A DNA stretch of 64,000 nt, from positions 897,501 through 961,500 of the forward strand of contig CP099848.1 of NCBI GenBank assembly GCA_030062745.1, in the 5' to 3' direction. Position 1 is the first letter of the stretch. Each line of letters begins with the position of its first letter. Origin of the DNA: Capitulum mitella. Lineage: Eukaryota; Arthropoda; Thecostraca; Pollicipedomorpha; Pollicipedidae. Positions 58,673 through 64,000 of this stretch are shown in pieces. The position numbers and the translations under genes are program-made. The notes beneath the pieces are model-generated. The model ran no database searches and was not told the origin of the DNA. It saw only the letters and a program-made list of their open reading frames with translations.

Positions 58673-58768
<96 letters not shown>
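58590..58768. repeat. GA microsatellite
   Basis: Impure GA/AAG-rich sequence leads into a pure AG run of about 85-90 bases (58678-58768). The Arg-Glu/Leu-Ser translations through it are artefacts of the repeat. Confidence 0.95.
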
Positions 58769-58769
<1 letters not shown>

Positions 58770-58819
58770 GGCAGTGTCACCAGAGGTGATGATGTTTCTG
58801 CGGTTTCACAGCCTCTCTC

Positions 58820-59060
58820 TACAGCAGTATGTCACGCGGGCCGCCGCCAACAGCCGCTGCATGACGGGCGACCTGCCCGCTCACCCGACAACAAACAGCG
58901 GGCGGGGCGGCGCCGTACGCAGTCGACCGGCGCCGGCCGTGCGCCCGTGAATTCACGGCCGTGCAGCTGGCGGGCACACCCCTGAGCGAGCCGCGTCATT
59001 GCAGCCTCGCCGGCCGCCAGACGACGCCAATTAGTGGCCCAATACCGGGCCGCATTGTTG
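58820..59060. promoter_or_regulatory. small GC-rich island
   Basis: GC-rich sequence containing GCCAATTAGTGGCCC near 59026. No coding frame is credible. Confidence 0.22.
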
Positions 59061-60150
59061 GCAGAGGCGGCAGCGATCAAAACGGAGAGCTGGCCGGCTG
59101 AGCAGAGTGGAGTGTGGCGCACGTGCGGTTTGCACGACTGTTTCGCAGAATAATGTGGGGAACACAGACACTGCAACTATAAATAGTGCAGGCGTACGGC
59201 ACACAGCGTCTTCAAATTCGACTTGATGCACATGATTCAGACGTTTCTTGCCAAGCGTTGTGTGATGCTGCTGAACTATTTTAATGCATCGTAGTAAAAA
59301 CAAACTGTCGCAAACATAAGGGCCGAAACTTCACAAGGGCGTTAATATCAGTCTTTTGTTTTCGCAGACAGAGAACTGTATGCGTGCACAGTCAGAGACC
59401 CAGCGACAAAATAAAAACTAAATGTACTCATTTTCACCCACCTCCATCGATAAAGGATTGCTGCAGTGTCCCTAGATGGAAAGCAGGCAAATTCTAACCG
59501 TGAATAAGAGCGAACAACTTTTCTTTTCCAGCGCCGGATATTTCCTCGGCGTGGAACACGTGGTTCCCTGGAACATTTGCACCTTGACTACTAGAGCCTT
59601 TAGTTCCTCTGTCGCGGAAGCGAGATCCGTTTATCATAAATGTCAATGAAGAATAAACGTCCCTAACACAATAAAGTTTGCAAGGCAACATAATCCATGA
59701 GCATCCCTGTCGGAGTTCCCTTCGCCTTTAGATAATTTTTTTTCACGTTACGATGTAGGGTTGATGGCACTCCGCAAAACTTAAAAAACTGGTCCTATGG
59801 CCACATTTACCTTGTTTTGTGTGCCATCAACGGTATTTAGGAGTGTCTTCAAGGCAATGCAAGCGCTTTGGAGTTCAGATGTAACAAAATCGGAAAAACA
59901 TGTCGTCTCGTCACAAGTCAAATGGCATAAATCGACCTGTCAAAAACTGGGAAGAATTCAGCACATCACTTGCGAAATGACAGATCCGATAGCAGAAAAA
60001 TTACATTATGCGCCAATGTTCTGCAAACAAATGCAAATACATACAACAAGTCGTTGCTCGGCACACTGATAAATCATTTGGCCAGATATACCTCCGTGCA
60101 GTCACAGTACTCCGGTTTCCCGTTCTGCCGGAACATTTGTAACGCACGCA
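59061..60150. other. no gene recognised
   Basis: AT-rich spacer with short frames only. Confidence 0.45.
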
Positions 60151-61565
60151 GCAGCTGTCGATGACGGCAGAGGGGCGGCAGAATGTCGCAGACGTGAGCC
60201 GATTCCCCGATCCCTTTGCCCCCCTCCCCCCCCCCATCGATGGCGGCCGACGAAACCCGGTGGCACGTGCCGGGCGGCCGCCAGATGCCGCCGCAGTGGC
60301 GGCGCGGCCCGAATGCCGCACGCGCGTCACCTGCGCCACGCCTGACGCGGCCGACGTGCGCTCTCGGCCGCTATTGATCGGCCGAGACGGCCGTGAAATC
60401 CTCTGAACGGAGGTGCCCTGCGAGTTGGGCACGTGGCAGCGAGCCACCGGTTCGGTCGGAGGTCGGAATAGCAGGACGTTGGCCTGCCGCGCCAGTGCGT
60501 CGCGATCCAATATGCTTCACCCTGGCGAGACAGCCAGACGGACTGCAAAACACGGTGCAATAGCGTTCTCGCAAGAGAGAGCTGGGAGATATATTATTCA
60601 GCCCGTCGCCCAGCAGCAGGGCGGCTGAACAACAGGCACAGGCTTCTCGAGACGTCGCGTCGTTGCGGGCCAGACGGGCAGAGTGAGGCAGACGGGGTGA
60701 CACGGGACAGAGCGGGTCTCCTCGTCGGCCCATCGACCCCGACTGCCGCCGGCCCGGTATGATGATCCTAATACATTGGGTTGCCCCGGCCGAGCCGCCA
60801 TTGGCGGCGGAAGGCTGAGATGAATGTCCAGCCCGCCGGCGGCAGAGCGGATACCGGCGCTGGAGGGGGGGGGGCGGTGGGGGGGTGCACCGGTCGCTGT
60901 CAGTGCGCTAGTGAGAAATGACGGCAGACGGGCGCTGGAGTGGCGGGCCCGGACGCTGAGCGGCGGTGGCCCAGATCGCCGGGCTGGGGCCGGAGCCGTG
61001 GGCTGAGTTCCCACAGGACCGGCCGTGGGAGCGGCGTATCCCGCCGAATCCGCCGGACGCACGAGAAGCCGCCGTGGATCACGCGCCGTTTCTCCGCGGC
61101 GGTTCCGCCGTTTGCGGGGCGGCCGCGGCGCGGGAACGAGCCGCTGAATGAAACTCCACAGGACGTGCCGCCGGCGCGGAAAAAACGAGATGCAAACCGC
61201 CGACAATCGCGTTTTTACCTCGCGGCAAAAAGCGGCAGAACTCCAGACGGAGGTGTACCCTGATGGGGCCCAGTGCGTCCCAGGAGAGCCGCCAGCTCTG
61301 GGCGGTTATCGCCGCGACACACATCAATTTGTGTGGGCGGTATCGGGGTCAGGGTCGCCGGGAGCGCGGCAGTGTAAGCGCAGGATCGGGTGACGACTTG
61401 GTCAACAACGGCCGCCCGCCGCCAGCCTCACTGCAAGGGTGTTTGTCTGCCAGAACAGTGTTGGCAGAGGCTAATGCCGGGCAGAGCGGGATCGGCCAGA
61501 TCATGTTCTCTCCCTCGCCTCTATGTATCTGGCGCTCTATCATGATTCGAAAACCAGGCTGGGAT
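60151..61565. promoter_or_regulatory. GC-rich islands with an NFI-like palindrome
   Basis: Two GC-rich blocks (60150-60420 and 60740-61430) lack credible frames; poly-C and poly-G runs lie near 60226 and 60846. The inverted repeat CTGCCA(N8)TTGGCAG at 61447-61467 resembles a nuclear factor I site, although its 9-base gap between TGCCA and TGGCA is wider than the usual spacing. GGCTAATGCCGGG follows. Confidence 0.25.
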
Positions 61566-63716
61566 CATCGCAGCTAAGGTTTGGCAAGCCAGCAATGATG
61601 CGTTAACGAACGGGAACAAGCTTCACCAAAAATTAATGAACCCAAAGGTGGTGTGAGGTGCGTGTGGGGCCCCAGTAGACGCAGATTTGAAAACTTTCTC
61701 AGATCCTCTATTTCCTTCCGTTTGTTTTTACACCCTGCTGCCACGTGTACGGAAAATGATGGATAAGCGCATTAACGCACAGGAAGTCATCAAGAAAACA
61801 TTAGTTCGGTTTAGGCCCTAATTTACTCTGGCAGCGACCACACTACCAGCAGCAACCCAATGGTATGACATTGCCATCACTGTACACCCCATTTTTGCAT
61901 TCACAGCGTCAAACAGTCTGTGCTTTTGTGGGACTTTCAGAGCCCTAGTATTTCCATAGGGCATGCCAAATGTTTTTGAGGTTTAACCGGGCTCATAAGA
62001 AATCAGAACATACTGTTCTAGGGTTCCAAACCTAACTGACGTACGGTGATCTTCAGTCCATTTATCGAAGTCTCGGGCTCCATTATGGCGCCCTAGAAAG
62101 GCCATTAACCATCTTGGATATACTCCTGGCTCATTCGTCGGTCGCAAATCTGACCCCCGATCGATGTTCATTTTCCAGTCCCTTTATATGTCTGCCGTCC
62201 GCCTGCACAATGTTTCGTATACCCGACATCGCGCCGCGCCTTGCTACCTACCACACGAAGTACCCTCCCAAGTCCCAGCGAGTCCCACACAGGTGTGACA
62301 CCTGCCATGGCTGTCGCACCGCTTCGGGCGCGCAACGTACCTGCCCCCCCCCCCCTGCTAACGGCAGGTCAAAGGGCGCCGCCCCCACAGCTGACTCGCC
62401 TCAGGCGTAGAAGTGGGCCGCCGCTGCTCTGACGAAATGGTGGCCAATCCAAACGGAGAACACGTGCCGACGACATACCGCACGCACCGTTCGCGGTGTG
62501 TATTCACGTGTACGGTGCGGCAGGCAAGCAGAACGAGGCTTTTGGGCCAACGTCAGCTAAGACGAAAACTAATAGTGCTGAGGGTGTTCAGTTCCACGGA
62601 CTTCCATTCAAAATCATTGTGTTCTAAAGTCCGCAAGGCGAGTGATTTCGTACATCACTGGCCTCAGTAGAGTATCGTGAGAGAACGGGTTAATGTTCAG
62701 AAACTGAACAGCTCCAACTGCGCTGCGTATATGGACGCCGTTTTCTGACTAAAAGCGTGCCTAAAAACAACACCATTAATGTGACAATTCGGCATCGAGA
62801 AGACTGCTATTCCTTTAACTGGTGTAGTCCTTTATATGCATTTATTAAACCTCTGACGGCCGAAAACGAGGGACAATCCAAACCTGCCGCGGCTCGTACA
62901 TCTCCGCTCCCGGAAGTAGGGCACATGTGCCGGAGCCGAGTCCGCCGGGAGGGTGACGTCATCAGAGGGAGCAACAAAGAGCCCTGTTTGCGTCCCGGGA
63001 CCCCCGACGGCGTCCCAGGGGACAAAGCCGGCCCGGAGCCAGAGGCCCTGCGCTACCGGATTTCGCTCAAAGGCCGGCTCTAAAAATCTGACGCGGGGTC
63101 TGTCAGGGTCGCTTCCACGCGAAAGATCACAATGTTTGGCTTTAAATCTAACGAAAATGGGCCGGGACGCGTATGGGTCGCGTTGTAATTTGTTTGCCGT
63201 CCGGTGTTTTTTTTTTAACAGTCTTGGTTCACCCGTCGCCTCGAGTTGTCCAAAAATCGCATGATTTGGTGGACTGGAGCCGGACTTCTGTCCGGAAAAT
63301 CAACCGCCTCATCAGCGAGCCTCGCTGATCCCCTGATTTGTGGGAGGCCAACAGGTTTCGGCCACGAGCTGTCGCCGGTTTTCGTGCGTAATCGCCTTTG
63401 CAAGACATACAGCATCTCTGGAGAAACAGACCCTGACGATCGCTTAGTGCTGGTCATGGCACTGGAACTTTTGAGAACTGGTGACTGTACAGACTTGGGA
63501 TGATGAGGACGAAGACAGGTTTATGCGAATGTGACTACGTGGCTGCCACAGGACTGAATACGTCAACACCAAGACGCACTAAAGGAGAGTAATTTGTACA
63601 TGCTTCCGGCTATACAAACTGGGCTTAAAGATCAATGCTTAATAGGAAAAAAAAAACACGAATAAGACAAAATAGTATGACGTGCCGACACGTCAAATGA
63701 CTATGACGACACAACA
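61566..63716. other. no gene recognised
   Basis: Mostly AT-rich. A poly-C run near 62341-62352 is bracketed by ACCTGCC/GGCAGGT. A TGACGTCA lies at 62954-62961. Frames up to about 108 codons have no domains. Confidence 0.4.
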
Positions 63717-63789
63717 AGGACATACCTGTGGTAGATGAAAAGCTGAGTCACATCTTATCTAGACCCTTGATCTACCACAGACATGTCCT
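63717..63789. ncRNA. stable hairpin, possible small-RNA precursor or element remnant
   Basis: Arms 63717-63736 (AGGACATACCTGTGGTAGAT) and 63770-63789 (reverse complement AGGACATGTCTGTGGTAGAT) pair over 20 bases with two mismatches and a 33-nt loop. Size is compatible with a microRNA precursor, but the stem is a little short and does not extend. A remnant of a small inverted-repeat element is at least as likely. Confidence 0.3.
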
Positions 63790-64000
63790 GCTGTGGATTA
63801 ATGCCCATTTCAGACATCAGCACTATCCCCGATTCGAAAAATTGGCATGGCTACAACACCGTGCTAGGTTTAGCTTTTCTATTACAAGATGTGTGGTGAA
63901 GTCATCAAGCCATTCTCGAACACTTTGCTGCCTTTTCATATGGAGCCAAGAGGCTGTCATAATCCCATTCCAAACGGCCATATTTGCCGTGCAAACAGAT

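Noticed and set aside
58526-58985. Leu/Ser- or Arg/Glu-repeat proteins across the GA array
   Set aside because: Direct translations of a dinucleotide microsatellite.

Overview
The window is animal genomic DNA, most probably from an arthropod and possibly a crustacean. The evidence is spliced genes with GT/AG introns, a strong preference for G or C at third codon positions, short non-autonomous DNA transposons, microsatellites, and long non-coding stretches between genes. The species cannot be named from the sequence. No prokaryotic, organellar or viral genes were recognised.

Three protein-coding genes are well supported. (1) A Lifeguard/TMBIM-type seven-helix membrane protein lies on the + strand (4213-7260, four coding exons, about 249 residues); exon 2 carries one apparent extra base. 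(2) A complete, intronless 800-residue ARMC3-like gene lies on the + strand (9490-11892), with armadillo repeats, a Pro/Ala-rich linker and a C-terminal EDR1-like domain. (3) A leucine-rich-repeat (LRR) type I membrane protein lies on the - strand (36656 down to 29898, four coding exons, about 618 residues), with a signal peptide, cysteine caps, one transmembrane helix and a 60-residue tail. A short orphan exon candidate lies at 3470-3574. The three genes have no evident functional link; they are simply neighbours.

Layout: 1-4.1 kb is mostly empty, with a hairpin cluster at 2772-2877. 4.1-11.9 kb holds the two + strand genes. 12-29.8 kb is non-coding, with small DNA transposons, fold-back repeats, minisatellites and several enhancer-like blocks. 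29.9-36.7 kb is the LRR gene; its 4.1-kb first intron contains a TA microsatellite and tandem repeats. 36.7-64 kb has no recognisable gene. It alternates GC-rich, CpG-rich islands holding short AT-rich cores (ATTA, ATAAA, CAATTG) with ordinary AT-richer DNA, and looks like a regulatory landscape of some unseen gene. That reading is inference, since conservation cannot be seen from one sequence.

The most unusual observations are: 14 perfect copies of the palindrome TGACGTCA in 64 kb; hAT-type miniature elements with exact 8-bp target duplications; a cluster of overlapping, mutually exclusive perfect hairpins near 2.8 kb; the intronless ARMC3 gene; the one-base frame break in Lifeguard; a 34-bp perfect palindrome at 49187; and a diverged two-copy interspersed repeat with a partly retained central hairpin.
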